Positions 19,358 to 28,234 of a DNA stretch of 64,000 bases are shown here, piece by piece. Numbering within the stretch: the stretch's first letter is position 1; every line of letters begins with the position of its first letter. Source of the DNA: Maricaulis sp. (GTDB lineage Bacteria > Pseudomonadota > Alphaproteobacteria > Caulobacterales > Maricaulaceae); the NCBI RefSeq assembly GCF_017642925.1, contig NZ_JAEPOL010000001.1, positions 62,001-126,000 on the forward strand. Direction: 5' to 3'. The position numbers and the translations under genes were made by a program. The notes under the pieces were generated by a model, which did no database searches, had not been told where the DNA came from, and saw only the letters and a list, made by a program, of their open reading frames with translations.

Positions 19358-20656
19358 ATGACACAAAGCGCGGGCTTGCGCGCCTTCGCTGTCATCGGCC
19401 TTGTCGGCTTCGCCGCAGCGGCCTGCAGCACCACGCCGCCGCCCCCGCCGCCGGTCCAGCAACCGCCCGTCACCCAGCCGGAACCGGAGCCCAAGCCGGA
19501 GCCTGAACCCGAGCCGGAAGTGCGCACCGGGCTTATCCCGCCGCACATGGCCGATCGCGATCTCGTTCGCGTCGCCATCCTGCTGCCCTTCTCGGCCGAG
19601 AATGCCGGCGCCCGCACCGAGGCCCTGCGCCTCTTGCGCGCCGCAGAACTGGCGCTGTTCGAGCGCGGCAGTGGCAATCTCCTGATGATTCCCAAGGATA
19701 CCCAGGGCACGCCCGAGGGCGCCCGCGCCGCCGCCATGGCGGCCGCCGGCGACGGTGCCGACATGATTATCGGCCCGCTGTTCGGCCCGGCTGTTTCCGG
19801 TGCCGCCTCGATTGCCCGCCAGGCCAATATTCCGGTCATCGCCTTCACCACGGACACGACGGTGGCGGGCGATGGCGTCTATCTGATGAGCTTCCCGCCG
19901 GAGATCGAGGTCGAACGAATTGTCGAATACGCCGCCCGCCAGGGCGTTGAACGTTTTGCCTATCTGGGTCCGCAGGACCGTTATGGCATGGCGGTCTATG
20001 ATGCCCTGCAGAACAGTGCCGGGCTGAATGGCGGCTATGTCGCCGCGGATTCCTTCTATACCGGCGATGTCGAAGCCATGGCGCGCGCGTCGGCGCGCCT
20101 GGCCAGCGGTGTCTTCGAACCGCTCACTCCGGAAGAAGCACTCGAGCTGCAACGCCAGGAATGGGTGCCGGATCCCGATGCCGCTTTCCAGGCCGTGATC
20201 CTGCCCGAGGGCAGCACGCGCCTGCGCGCCCTGGGCCCGCTGCTGGTCTCGCAGAATGTCGACCCGCTGGTCGTGCGCTTCCTGGGCACCGGCCTGTGGA
20301 ACGATCCGGAACTGCTGCGCGAACCGGCGCTGCATGGCGGCTGGTTTGCCGGCCCCGACCAGGCCGCCCGCGAGCGCTTCGAGACGGCCTATCGCGACGC
20401 CTATGACAGTCCGCCCTCGCGCATCGCCAGCCTGGCCTATGACGCGATGGCCCTGGCCGCACACCTCGATGGCGGCGAGCGCGGCTTCTCGCGCGCGGCG
20501 ATCGAGGAAGAGCAGGGCTTCATGGGGGCAGACGGTCTGTTCCGTTTCCGCTCTGACGGGATGATCGAGCGCGGTCTGGCGATCTTCGAGATCCGCCCGC
20601 GCGGTCTGCGCGAGATCGAACCCGCACCCCTGAGCTTCGAACCGCAGGCCTTCTAG
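19358..20656 (+). CDS. LppC/LpoA-family penicillin-binding-protein activator-like lipoprotein
   Basis: I start at ATG 19358, giving 432 residues and a normal lipoprotein signal (MTQSAGLRAFAVIGLVGFAAAAC, lipobox Cys23, split here only for description). An upstream in-frame ATG at 19313 would overlap rsmI. A Pro/Glu-rich linker (PPPPPP, then repeated PEPEPKPEPEPE) precedes a type I periplasmic-binding fold beginning near LVRVAILLPFSAENAG. The fold continues with ADMIIGPLFGPAVSG, IPVIAFTTD and FAYLGPQDRYG. LpoA members stimulate class A penicillin-binding proteins; the alphaproteobacterial homologue's partner is unproven. Its stop overlaps the convergent hemW stop. Confidence 0.85.
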   Translation: MTQSAGLRAFAVIGLVGFAAAACSTTPPPPPPVQQPPVTQPEPEPKPEPEPEPEVRTGLIPPHMADRDLVRVAILLPFSAENAGARTEALRLLRAAELALFERGSGNLLMIPKDTQGTPEGARAAAMAAAGDGADMIIGPLFGPAVSGAASIARQANIPVIAFTTDTTVAGDGVYLMSFPPEIEVERIVEYAARQGVERFAYLGPQDRYGMAVYDALQNSAGLNGGYVAADSFYTGDVEAMARASARLASGVFEPLTPEEALELQRQEWVPDPDAAFQAVILPEGSTRLRALGPLLVSQNVDPLVVRFLGTGLWNDPELLREPALHGGWFAGPDQAARERFETAYRDAYDSPPSRIASLAYDAMALAAHLDGGERGFSRAAIEEEQGFMGADGLFRFRSDGMIERGLAIFEIRPRGLREIEPAPLSFEPQAF

Positions 20657-21816
20657 GGTACGAGTTCGCCGGAAACCCTGTCGGCCAGAAGACGGCCGGC
20701 GGCGGTCAGGCGTATCCGCGAACCGGCCTGTTCCACCATGCCCTGGCGCACCATGCGCGCCAGACCGTCCGGGTTGACCCCGCCGCCGGTAGTGGCGTGC
20801 AGATGGTGGATGTCCAGCCCGTCTGCCAGGCGCATCCCCATCAGGATGCGTTCGGCGATCTCGTCCGCGACCGCAAGCGCTTCCTCGCCCGCAATGCCGC
20901 TGCCGGTCCCTGCGACACGGCGGATATAATCGGCCGGGCGCCGGGCCGCTTCTGTCGCCGCTCGCCCGCCCGCGCTGGCGCGTCCGATACGGCCATGGGC
21001 CCCCGGGCCGATACCGATCCAGTCGCCGCCCTCCCAGTAGAGCCGGTTGTGAACCGACTGGTCGGCGCGGCTGCGGGCATGATTGGAGATTTCATAGCCT
21101 TCAAACCCGGCGTCCGCGCACAGGCTTTCGGTCAGTTCGTAGAGGTCGGCGGCAAAGTCCGGCGGCGCGTCCAGCTGTTCGCCGCGGCCGGCGCGCTTTC
21201 CGAAGGCCGTACCCGGCTCGATGGTCAGCTGGTAGGGCGAGATATGCCCGACACCGCTGGCCAGCGCCTCGCCGAGCTCGGCTGCCCAGTCATCCGCCGT
21301 CTGGCCGGCGCGGGCATAGATCATGTCGAGCGAGACACGGGCGAAATCGCGCTGGGCGGCGTCGATCGCCCGGCGCGCCAGTGAGGCGTCATGGTCCCGG
21401 CCGAGCGAGACCAGTGCCTGATCGTCAAAGCTCTGCACGCCCAGCGACAGCCGGTTGATGCCCGCCGAGGCCAAGCCGGAAAATCCGTCGATATCCTTGG
21501 GATTGGCTTCCAGACCGATTTCCGCGCCGCCGGCGAAGCCCCACAGACGCTCTGCCTCACCGATCACGGCGGCGAGCTGCTGCGGGGTCATCAGGGATGG
21601 CGTGCCGCCGCCGAAATGCAGGCTGGCGAGCGGCCGGGCGCCGGTGCGGGTGCGCCAGTGCGCCATATCGGCCAGCATGGCCGCCAGAAGCGCCTCGTCA
21701 TCGCCCTTCGGCCGGTAGACGTTGAAGTCGCAATAGGGACAGATACGGGCACAATAGGGCCAGTGCACATACAGCCCCAGCGCATTGCCGAGGCCGGAGG
21801 CCGGCCCGTCACTCAC
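20653..21816 (-). CDS. hemW: HemW, radical-SAM haem chaperone
   Basis: The 387-residue protein has the radical SAM cluster motif Cys22, Cys26, Cys29 (CARICPYC) preceded by LYVHWPY. This CxxxCxxC layout followed by DFN is typical of HemW, which binds haem and delivers it to membrane targets; it was earlier misannotated as coproporphyrinogen oxidase. [11 protein letters not shown] and [14 protein letters not shown] are further family segments. Translation starts at GTG 21816, overlapping the rdgB stop (GTGA). Its 3' end overlaps that of the convergent lipoprotein gene by 4 bp. Confidence 0.95.
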   Translation of the reverse strand: MSDGPASGLGNALGLYVHWPYCARICPYCDFNVYRPKGDDEALLAAMLADMAHWRTRTGARPLASLHFGGGTPSLMTPQQLAAVIGEAERLWGFAGGAEIGLEANPKDIDGFSGLASAGINRLSLGVQSFDDQALVSLGRDHDASLARRAIDAAQRDFARVSLDMIYARAGQTADDWAAELGEALASGVGHISPYQLTIEPGTAFGKRAGRGEQLDAPPDFAADLYELTESLCADAGFEGYEISNHARSRADQSVHNRLYWEGGDWIGIGPGAHGRIGRASAGGRAATEAARRPADYIRRVAGTGSGIAGEEALAVADEIAERILMGMRLADGLDIHHLHATTGGGVNPDGLARMVRQGMVEQAGSRIRLTAAGRLLADRVSGELVP

Positions 21817-22409
21817 GATCCGAATTCCGCTGCGATCATCGCGGCCAGGGCGCGGGCGCGATGGCTGAGTTCGCGTTTTTCCTCCGGCGCCATCTCGCCG
21901 AAGGTGCGGCTCTCGCCCGCCGGGCAGAAGACCGGGTCATAGCCGAAACCGCCCGTGCCGCGCGGCGGCCAGACGATGGTTCCAGCCACCTCACCGCGAT
22001 AATGGCTGATCGATCCGTCAGGCCGGGCGAGGGCAATCACGCTGACAAAGCGCGCCGTACGGTCCGCCGCCTCGCCCAGTTCGTCATGGACCCGCTGCAT
22101 GGCCCGGCCGAAATCGCGGGGCTCGCCGGCCCAGCGGGCCGAATAGATGCCGGGCGCTCCGTCCAGCGCATCGACGGCCAGTCCGGAATCGTCCGCCAGG
22201 CAGACAAGCCCCGTCGCCTCGCACGCGGCACGCGCTTTCAGCGCAGCATTACCCTCGAATGTCGGCTCGGTTTCTTCGGGTTCAGGAAGCTCGAGTTCGG
22301 CAGCGCTTTTCAGGGCGATCCCGCGGGGTAGGAGAATGTCCCGCAACTCCTTGATCTTGCCCGCATTATGGCTTGCGAGAACCCAGGTTTCACCGTCTGA
22401 AATCACCAT
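21813..22409 (-). CDS. rdgB: RdgB, non-canonical purine NTP pyrophosphatase (XTP/dITP diphosphatase)
   Basis: RdgB hydrolyses XTP, dITP and related nucleotides to keep them out of DNA and RNA. The 198-residue length is standard. [16 protein letters not shown] is the nucleotide-binding N-terminal motif, [23 protein letters not shown] the catalytic region, and GGFGYDPVF the C-terminal substrate loop. It heads an rdgB-hemW pair joined by a GTGA overlap. In many alphaproteobacteria rph-rdgB-hemW are contiguous. Here rph is 1.5 kb away, separated by the DUF2975 cassette. Confidence 0.96.
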   Translation of the reverse strand: MVISDGETWVLASHNAGKIKELRDILLPRGIALKSAAELELPEPEETEPTFEGNAALKARAACEATGLVCLADDSGLAVDALDGAPGIYSARWAGEPRDFGRAMQRVHDELGEAADRTARFVSVIALARPDGSISHYRGEVAGTIVWPPRGTGGFGYDPVFCPAGESRTFGEMAPEEKRELSHRARALAAMIAAEFGS

Positions 22410-22445
22410 TATTCCGGTCCTCTTTTATCGCCTTTCGAAAAATTC

Positions 22446-22462
22446 ATATCGAAAAACGATAT
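22446..22462. promoter_or_regulatory. Palindrome ATATCG-AAAAA-CGATAT, candidate operator
   Basis: This perfect 6-bp inverted repeat with a 5-bp spacer lies in the 175-bp divergent promoter region between rdgB and the 38-residue ORF. The octamer TCGAAAAA is also directly repeated at 22435-22442 and 22449-22456. The obvious candidate ligand is the Xre regulator encoded at 23351-23587; this is inference. Confidence 0.45.
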
Positions 22463-22490
22463 TTTTCGCTTGCGCACCCGCCGCCTCTCG

Positions 22491-22502
22491 TTTATCGATA
22501 AA
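22491..22502. promoter_or_regulatory. Palindrome TTTATCGATAAA, candidate second operator
   Basis: This perfect 12-bp palindrome shares the TATCG core with the palindrome 30-45 bp to its left. It lies about 80 bp before the 38-residue gene. Two related palindromes in one promoter region suggest cooperative repressor binding. Confidence 0.4.
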
Positions 22503-22584
22503 CAACAAGGACGGGAGACACCGTCCCGCGTACCACGAATGACAACGGTAATTGGTCAGATTAAAGCAGAAAGGAAACAGTCAA

Positions 22585-22701
22585 ATGGTCAGGTCCGGAA
22601 ATTCGAGCATGCAGGTCGTCGCGTCCATCGCGGTCAATGCCATGCTGCTGATCTCGGTTGCCGCCGGCGCGTTCTACGCGATTGCACCGGTTGCTGCATG
22701 A
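22585..22701 (+). CDS. 38-residue predicted single-span membrane protein
   Basis: This short gene is supported by a strong ribosome site (AAGGAA, ending about 7 bases before ATG 22585) and a complete frame to TGA at 22699. The product starts MVRSGNSSMQ and continues as one hydrophobic helix (VVASIAVNAMLLISVAAGAFYAIAPVAA). It could be a small membrane protein or a short secreted peptide ending AVAA. The gene lies directly upstream of the DUF2975 and Xre genes in the same direction and may belong to their operon. I do not recognise a family. Confidence 0.6.
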   Translation: MVRSGNSSMQVVASIAVNAMLLISVAAGAFYAIAPVAA

Positions 22702-22715
22702 TTGCTACTGACGGG

Positions 22716-22753
22716 TGAGGCCTGACGGGCGGACGCGCCGCTCACAGGCCTCA
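22716..22753 (+). terminator. Inverted repeat between the 38-residue gene and the DUF2975 gene
   Basis: TGAGGCCTG (22716-22724) and CAGGCCTCA (22745-22753) are perfect complements around a 20-bp loop. There is no T-run, so this is more likely an attenuating or mRNA-stabilising hairpin than a full terminator. Confidence 0.35.
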
Positions 22754-22788
22754 TTCGCAAGCCGCATTGCCTATGGGAAGGGGCGGGC

Positions 22789-23337
22789 ATGAAAACACTG
22801 GGCCAAGGATCGCTCGCATCCATTGTGAAGATCATCCTGGATGTCGTCTGGTATCTGGGCTGGGTCCTGCTGAGTTTCGCCGCGCTGGTCCTTCTGGCAG
22901 CCGCTGCCACGCTCGTCATGGATTTCCTCGGCTATTCGCCGGGTGTTGTAACAGAGCTTTTCCAGTCGATCCGCGAACACGGATGGCTTTTCCCGCTGCT
23001 GGTCACCGAGATTATCGCCTTCATGATCGTGATCGACCGGCTGCGCCGCATTTCCTCGACCCTGATCGCGGGGGACCCCTTTGTGCCGGAAAATGCCGGA
23101 CACCTGCGGGTCATTGCGATCGCCATCGCCGGCTACCAGGTTCTGCGTCACGTCACGCAGGGGGCCGTTGCGATGCTGCTGACCATCATGGACCAGCCCG
23201 TTCTGGGCGGTCTGGAACTCACGGCGACGGCGAATATCGACCTGGGCGCCTGGTTTGCGGTGGCAGCGCTGCTGGTACTCGCGGAGATCTTCCGCGAAGG
23301 TGCGAAAATGCGCCAAGAACAGAAACTCACGATTTAG
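22789..23337 (+). CDS. DUF2975 family membrane protein
   Basis: The 182-residue product has four predicted transmembrane segments (about 12-45, 60-82, 110-133 and 150-168). Between helices 2 and 3 it has the motif RLRRISSTLIAGDPFVPENAGHLRVI, typical of DUF2975 proteins. The function is unknown. In Firmicutes and proteobacteria, DUF2975 genes are regularly followed by a small Xre-type regulator (YoaS/YozG pattern), exactly as here, where the regulator begins 13 bp downstream. A GGAAGGGGCGGG purine stretch precedes the ATG. The pairing suggests a membrane protein that controls, or is controlled by, the regulator. Confidence 0.85.
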   Translation: MKTLGQGSLASIVKIILDVVWYLGWVLLSFAALVLLAAAATLVMDFLGYSPGVVTELFQSIREHGWLFPLLVTEIIAFMIVIDRLRRISSTLIAGDPFVPENAGHLRVIAIAIAGYQVLRHVTQGAVAMLLTIMDQPVLGGLELTATANIDLGAWFAVAALLVLAEIFREGAKMRQEQKLTI

Positions 23338-23350
23338 GGAGGCGCCTTTC

Positions 23351-23587
23351 ATGCCCATTCGCGTCACCCTGGACCGTATGCTCCTCGAGCGCCGCATGTC
23401 GCTGACCGAATTGTGCGACCGTGTCGGCATCACCATGGCCAACCTGTCCATCCTCAAGACGGGCAAGGCCAAGGCCGTGCGCTTCTCCACGCTGGAGGCG
23501 CTGTGCCGCGAACTCGACTGCCAGCCGGGCGACCTGCTGAGCTTCGATGATGACGAGGATGAAGACGGGCGCGACGCCGCCGAATAG
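23351..23587 (+). CDS. Small Xre-family (YozG-like) HTH transcriptional regulator
   Basis: This 78-residue protein is almost entirely a helix-turn-helix domain: LDRMLLERRMSLTELCDRVG, ITMANLSILKTGKAKAVRF, STLEALCRELDCQPGDLL. It ends in an acidic tail (DDDEDEDGRDAAE). This form is the usual partner of DUF2975 proteins. The likely targets are the palindromes at 22446-22462 and 22491-22502 upstream of the cassette, giving autoregulation (inference). Confidence 0.9.
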   Translation: MPIRVTLDRMLLERRMSLTELCDRVGITMANLSILKTGKAKAVRFSTLEALCRELDCQPGDLLSFDDDEDEDGRDAAE

Positions 23588-23942
23588 GCGCGGGCGTTCC
23601 TGGCAGAACACGAAACTTCGCCGTCCCTCATACCGGCGAAGCAGACGGCGGGGGTGGGCCTGCACGGAAGACCCTCCCTCACGGAAGGGGCCCTTCCCAA
23701 GGAGCCCGTGCGGGCCATTTCCAGCCCCCCAGCGCACTCCCGCCGTCTGTCTCTATGCTCGCAAGTCGCAGCAATTTCTGCAGGATAACGCGGCCGGCCG
23801 CGCTGGCAAGCGCGTTGACGCCACGCACCGCTTCCCCCGGACCCCGTTCCGGGGCCTGGAATCTGCCTGCGATTATCGCTTCACGGAACCGACGGCAGGC
23901 CCCGGAATGCGCTGTGCGCCGCCGGAGAAAGCCCGACTGGCG
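23588..23942. repeat. Intergenic region with a CCCCGGA-type palindrome
   Basis: This 355-bp stretch separates the convergent Xre regulator and rph genes. It holds one copy of the CCCCGGA..TTCCGGGG palindrome (23835-23856) and a partial inverted copy at 23897-23907. The rest is GC-rich with no convincing ORF. Confidence 0.65.
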
Positions 23943-24659
23943 TTAGCCCTTCAACGCCGCCAGCTGTGCCGCGCACAGGTCGGTCACACCCGCTTTAGCC
24001 AGCGCGAAGAGTTCATGGAAATCGCTTTCCGGGATCGGCTTGTCCTCGGCGGTCGCCTGGATCTCGACAATGCCGCCGGTATTGGTGAGGACGAAATTGG
24101 CGTCGGCCTCGGCGCGGCGGTCTTCCTCGTATTCCAGATCGAGGCGGGTTTCCCCGTCGATCACGCCACAGGAAATCGCCGCGAGCTGGCCGTGCACCGG
24201 ATCGGCTTTCAGCAGACCTTCCTCGATCAGATAGCCGGTGGCCTGTTTCAGGGCGACCCAGGCGCCGGTAATGGCCGCCGTGCGGGTGCCGCCATCGGCC
24301 TGGATGACATCGCAGTCGACCGTGATCTGGCGTTCGCCCAGGGCCTTGAGGTCGACCACGGCGCGCAGGGAGCGGCCGATCAGACGCTGGATTTCCTGGG
24401 TGCGGCCAGACTGTTTGCCGGCCGCCGCTTCGCGGCGTCCGCGGGTGTGCGTGGCACGCGGCAGCATGCCGTATTCCGCCGTCACCCAACCCTTGCCGCC
24501 ACCGCGCAGCCACGGCGGAACGCTGTCTTCGATGCTCGCCGTGCACAGCACGTGCGTGCCGCCGAAGCGGGCCATGCAGGAGCCTTCGGCATAGACGGAA
24601 ACACCGGCTTCCAGGCTGATCTCGCGCATTGCGTCGCGGGCGCGTCCGAAGGGTCTCAT
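23943..24659 (-). CDS. rph: RNase PH
   Basis: RNase PH is a phosphorolytic 3'-5' exoribonuclease that trims tRNA 3' ends. I chose ATG 24659 ([15 protein letters not shown]), preceded by an AGAGA ribosome site, giving the standard 238 residues. Conserved segments include [34 protein letters not shown] and the phosphate-binding [37 protein letters not shown] follows. It is divergent from hrcA across 127 bp; this rph/hrcA arrangement is common in alphaproteobacteria. Confidence 0.97.
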   Translation of the reverse strand: MRPFGRARDAMREISLEAGVSVYAEGSCMARFGGTHVLCTASIEDSVPPWLRGGGKGWVTAEYGMLPRATHTRGRREAAAGKQSGRTQEIQRLIGRSLRAVVDLKALGERQITVDCDVIQADGGTRTAAITGAWVALKQATGYLIEEGLLKADPVHGQLAAISCGVIDGETRLDLEYEEDRRAEADANFVLTNTGGIVEIQATAEDKPIPESDFHELFALAKAGVTDLCAAQLAALKG

Positions 24660-24786
24660 GCGTCTCTCCACGTCTTGATACCGGCCGCTCCTAGCGGCAT
24701 GTGCGCATCGCTTCAAGCGCCGCGGCAGGAATGGAAGACAGGATTAGAGAATTGAACCGGCGCAAACCCGCGATTAATTGAGAGGC

Positions 24787-25857
24787 ATGGCTGATACGCG
24801 ACCCGAATCGACCCTGGCGGCCCTGGACGGACGGATGCGCACGATCTTTCGCGAGATCGTGGAGGCCTATCTGCGCTCCGGCGAGCCGGTCGGCTCGCGC
24901 ACCCTGTCGCAGACCGGCAATCTGTCGCTGTCGCCGGCCTCGATCCGCAATACCATGTCCGACCTGGCCCAGATGGGCCTTCTGACCGCGCCGCATTCCA
25001 GCGCCGGCCGCATGCCGACCCATGCCGGCCTGCGGCTGTTCGTCGACGGGCTGTTGCAGGTCGGCCAGCTGACCGAGGACGAGCGCAAGGCGATCGAGGG
25101 CAAGGTGACCCGCTCGGGCCGCACCCAGCAGGACCTTCTCTCGGAAGCCTCCTCCCTGCTGTCGGGCCTGGCGGGCGGGGCCGGCCTCGTTGTCACGCCC
25201 AAGCGCGAGGCACCGCTGCGGCATGTCGAATTCGTGCCCCTCTCTCCGCAGGAAGTGCTGGCGGTCCTCGTCTTCGAGGACGGCACGGTGGAGAACCGGC
25301 TGATGCGCGCGCCGGACGGCATGCCGCCGGTCACGCTGATCGAGGCGGGCAATTATCTCTCCGCCCGGCTGAAGGGCCGTTCCCTCGCCGAGGCGCGCAA
25401 GGCGATCGAGGCCGAGATCGCCCAGCGCCGCTCCCAGCTGGACAGTGCCGCAGAAGACCTGGTCAAGCAGGGCCTGGCCGACTGGTCCGGCGGCTCGGCC
25501 GAGCGCGCCCTGATCGTACGCGGCCAGGCGCGGCTGCTGGAAAGCGTCGATGCGGCAGGCGATCTGGAGCGTATCCGCCTGCTGTTCGAGGATATCGAAC
25601 GCAAGGAGGAGCTGATCACCCTGCTGGACAAGGCCCGAGACGGCGATGGCGTGCGCCTGTTCATCGGCGCCGAGAACCCGCTTTTCAGTCTGTCGGGTTC
25701 AAGCGTGATCGTGGCTCCCTATATGAATTCCGACCAGGAAATCATCGGGGCGCTGGGTGTAATTGGCCCCACCCGTTTGAACTATGCGCGTGTTATCCCC
25801 CTTGTCGACTACACCGCCCGTGTCGTCGGACAGATCCTCGACGGCACGCGATCTTGA
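24787..25857 (+). CDS. hrcA: HrcA, heat-inducible transcription repressor
   Basis: HrcA represses heat-shock genes (classically groESL) by binding CIRCE elements. The product is 356 residues from ATG 24787 ([16 protein letters not shown]). A TTG nine bases upstream is possible, since the GAGAGG stretch sits very close to the ATG. The N-terminal winged helix contains [12 protein letters not shown] and [37 protein letters not shown] is the family signature, and [23 protein letters not shown] is the C-terminal signature. No CIRCE sequence was seen here, so its targets lie elsewhere. grpE follows by 12 bp. Confidence 0.97.
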   Translation: MADTRPESTLAALDGRMRTIFREIVEAYLRSGEPVGSRTLSQTGNLSLSPASIRNTMSDLAQMGLLTAPHSSAGRMPTHAGLRLFVDGLLQVGQLTEDERKAIEGKVTRSGRTQQDLLSEASSLLSGLAGGAGLVVTPKREAPLRHVEFVPLSPQEVLAVLVFEDGTVENRLMRAPDGMPPVTLIEAGNYLSARLKGRSLAEARKAIEAEIAQRRSQLDSAAEDLVKQGLADWSGGSAERALIVRGQARLLESVDAAGDLERIRLLFEDIERKEELITLLDKARDGDGVRLFIGAENPLFSLSGSSVIVAPYMNSDQEIIGALGVIGPTRLNYARVIPLVDYTARVVGQILDGTRS

Positions 25858-25869
25858 GAGTGAAAGCGA

Positions 25870-26517
25870 ATGAGCGAGACCGAAAACAGCAAGCCTGAAG
25901 ACAACGGCCAGCCCGAAACGGAAGACGCCGCCGCGACCCCGCAAGCGGGCGCGGAGGACACGGCCGGCGAGACCGGTGCCGATGCGTCGCCGGAAGATGC
26001 GATCGTGAAGCTGACGGCCGAGCTGGACTCCATGCGCGACAAGCTGTTGCGCGCCCTGGCCGAGGCCGAGAATACCCGCCGCCGGGCCGAACGCGATGTC
26101 GCCGATGCCCGCAGCTATGCGGTATCCAGCTTTGCCAAGGACATGCTGGACGTGTCCGACAATCTGTCGCGGGCGGTCGGCGCCGTCGATCCGGCGACGC
26201 TGGACGGCGCACCGGACGCGGTGAAGAACCTCGTGGAAGGCGTGGCGATGACGGAGAAGGCCCTGCTCTCCAAGATGGAGCGGCATGGCGTGAAGAAGGT
26301 CGATCCCCAGCCGGGTGACGCCTTCGACCCGCACCGCCACCAGGCCGTCGCCCAGATCCCGTCCGACCAGCCCAATGGCCGCATCGCCTCGGTGATGCAG
26401 ACCGGTTTCGTCATCGGCGAACGCACCCTGCGCGCTGCCATGGTCGCCGTCTCGGCGGGCAATCCGTCCGGCGATGGCCATGCATCAGGCGGCAACGGCG
26501 TCGACGTCACCGCCTGA
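25870..26517 (+). CDS. grpE: GrpE, nucleotide exchange factor for DnaK
   Basis: GrpE releases ADP from DnaK. The 215-residue protein has an acidic, low-complexity N-terminus (about 1-45), a long coiled coil (LTAELDSMRDKLLRALAEAENTRRRAERDV) and the C-terminal beta domain. That domain contains VEGVAMTEKALLSKMERHGVKKVDPQPGDAFDPHRHQAV and GFVIGERTLRAAMVAVSAG. It follows hrcA within one operon; dnaK and dnaJ are 5-9 kb downstream on the same strand. Confidence 0.97.
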   Translation: MSETENSKPEDNGQPETEDAAATPQAGAEDTAGETGADASPEDAIVKLTAELDSMRDKLLRALAEAENTRRRAERDVADARSYAVSSFAKDMLDVSDNLSRAVGAVDPATLDGAPDAVKNLVEGVAMTEKALLSKMERHGVKKVDPQPGDAFDPHRHQAVAQIPSDQPNGRIASVMQTGFVIGERTLRAAMVAVSAGNPSGDGHASGGNGVDVTA

Positions 26518-26549
26518 CCGGACAGCGGATCAAACATCACCTGTTTTCA

Positions 26550-26574
26550 CCGCGCCCCCTCGCAAGGGGCGCGG
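26550..26574 (+). terminator. GC-rich hairpin after grpE
   Basis: CCGCGCCCC (26550-26558) pairs with GGGGCGCGG (26566-26574) around a 7-base loop, 33 bp after the grpE stop. No T-tract follows, so it may be a weak or Rho-assisted terminator. Confidence 0.45.
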
Positions 26575-26617
26575 CGGCAGTCCATGATGGCCCCGTCATG
26601 AAACAGGATTGAAAATC

Positions 26618-28150
26618 ATGTCGATGCTGCCGCAATGGGCGATGGACGCGCTGAACATCCTGACCCAGCTCTTTGTGCTGGCGCTGGGGGCTGCGGCGCT
26701 GGCGATGATCGTCATGTATATCGTTGATCGCGCGCAGACCGCCGACGCGGTGCGCCGCAACTATCCGCTGGTCGGCCGGTTCCGGAACCTGTTCACGACG
26801 CTGGGCGAGTTCTTCCGCCAGTATTTCTTCGCCATGGACCGCGAGGAACTGCCGTTCAACCGCGCCGAGCGCGACTGGGTCTACCGATCGGCGCGGGGCG
26901 AGGGCGGCACCGTGCCGTTCGGCTCCACCAAGCCGATGGACAAGGTCGGCACGGCGCTTTTCGTCAATTGCGCCTTCCCGCTGCTCGACGATCATGCCGC
27001 CGCCACCGAACCCCTGCGCATCGGGCCGCATGCCCGCAAACCCTATGACGCGCCCTCCTTCTTCAATATTTCCGGCATGAGCTATGGCGCGCTGTCGAAA
27101 CCGGCGGTGCGCGCGCTGTCGCGCGGTGCGGCCAAGGCCGGGATCTGGCTGAATACCGGCGAGGGCGGGCTCTCGCCCTGGCATCTGGAAGGCGGCTGCG
27201 ACATCGTCTTCCAGATCGGCACCGCCAAGTATGGCGTGCGCAATGCGGAAGGCGGGCTGGACGATCAGCGCCTGCGCGACATGGCCGGTATCGATGCGGT
27301 AAAGATGATCGAGCTGAAGCTCTCCCAGGGCGCCAAGCCGGGCAAGGGCGGCATCCTGCCGGCCGAAAAAGTGACGGCAGAAGTCGCGGAAATCCGGGGC
27401 ATTCCGGTCGGCGAAGCCTCGATCTCACCCAATCGCCACCCCGAATTCGACGATGTCGACGGCCTCCTCGACATGATCGGGCATATCCACGAAGTCACCG
27501 GCAAGCCGGTCGGACTGAAGGCGGTGATCGGCGCCTATGGCTGGATCGAGGACATGTGCGAGGCGATCACGCGCCGCGGCACGGAAAGCGCACCCGACTT
27601 CTTCACCATCGACAGCGGCGATGGCGGCACCGGCGCAGCGCCGATGGCGCTGATGGACAATGTCGGCCTGACAATCCGCGAAAGCCTGCCCATAGTGGTC
27701 GATATTCTCGACCGCTACGGCCTGCGCGGCCGGGTGCGGGTGATCGCGACGGGCAAGCTGCTGCTGCCGGGTGCTGTGGCCTGGGCGCTGGCGGCCGGCG
27801 CCGATTTCGTCCAGTGCGGCCGCGGCTTCATGTTCTCGCTGGGCTGTATCCAGGCGATGAAGTGCCACCGCAATACCTGTCCAACCGGGGTCACTACGCA
27901 CGACAAGCGCCTGCAGCGCGGTCTCGTGGTCACCGACAAGGCCGAACGCGTCGCCCGCTATGCCGACACGATCCGCAGCCATGTCGAGATGATCGCGCAT
28001 TCCTGCGGTGTCGCCGAGCCGCGGCAATTGCGCCGCAAGCATGTGCGGATCATCCAGGAAAACGGCCGTTCGCTGCCGATGAGCGCGATCGACTTCATGC
28101 CGCCGCCCGATGGCCGCAACCGCCCCGGCGACATGCCGTCACAGCCCTGA
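26618..28150 (+). CDS. FMN-binding glutamate-synthase-like protein with N-terminal membrane anchor
   Basis: The 510-residue protein begins at ATG 26618 after an AGGA ribosome site. A hydrophobic helix (about residues 10-35) is followed by a GltB-type FMN domain: FFNISGMSYGALSKPAVRALSRGA, NTGEGGLSPWHLEGG, KPGKGGILPAEKVT and FTIDSGDGGTGAAP. CIQAMKCHRNTCPTG supplies cysteines for a 3Fe-4S cluster. It lacks the glutaminase half of true glutamate synthase, so it belongs to the stand-alone GltS-FMN family. Its substrate in bacteria is not settled. It may share a promoter with grpE, or start separately after the hairpin. Confidence 0.9.
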   Translation: MSMLPQWAMDALNILTQLFVLALGAAALAMIVMYIVDRAQTADAVRRNYPLVGRFRNLFTTLGEFFRQYFFAMDREELPFNRAERDWVYRSARGEGGTVPFGSTKPMDKVGTALFVNCAFPLLDDHAAATEPLRIGPHARKPYDAPSFFNISGMSYGALSKPAVRALSRGAAKAGIWLNTGEGGLSPWHLEGGCDIVFQIGTAKYGVRNAEGGLDDQRLRDMAGIDAVKMIELKLSQGAKPGKGGILPAEKVTAEVAEIRGIPVGEASISPNRHPEFDDVDGLLDMIGHIHEVTGKPVGLKAVIGAYGWIEDMCEAITRRGTESAPDFFTIDSGDGGTGAAPMALMDNVGLTIRESLPIVVDILDRYGLRGRVRVIATGKLLLPGAVAWALAAGADFVQCGRGFMFSLGCIQAMKCHRNTCPTGVTTHDKRLQRGLVVTDKAERVARYADTIRSHVEMIAHSCGVAEPRQLRRKHVRIIQENGRSLPMSAIDFMPPPDGRNRPGDMPSQP

Positions 28151-28234
28151 CGAAAGCGTAATCAGCCTTACACGGGCGTGACAGGTCTCGACCGCCAGTT
28201 TGACAGAATTGATCTGTTTTTCGGGGGGAATGGC

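Noticed and set aside
24660-24786. A CIRCE element before hrcA
   Set aside because: No TTAGCACTC-N9-GAGTGCTAA or close variant is present in the rph/hrcA gap.
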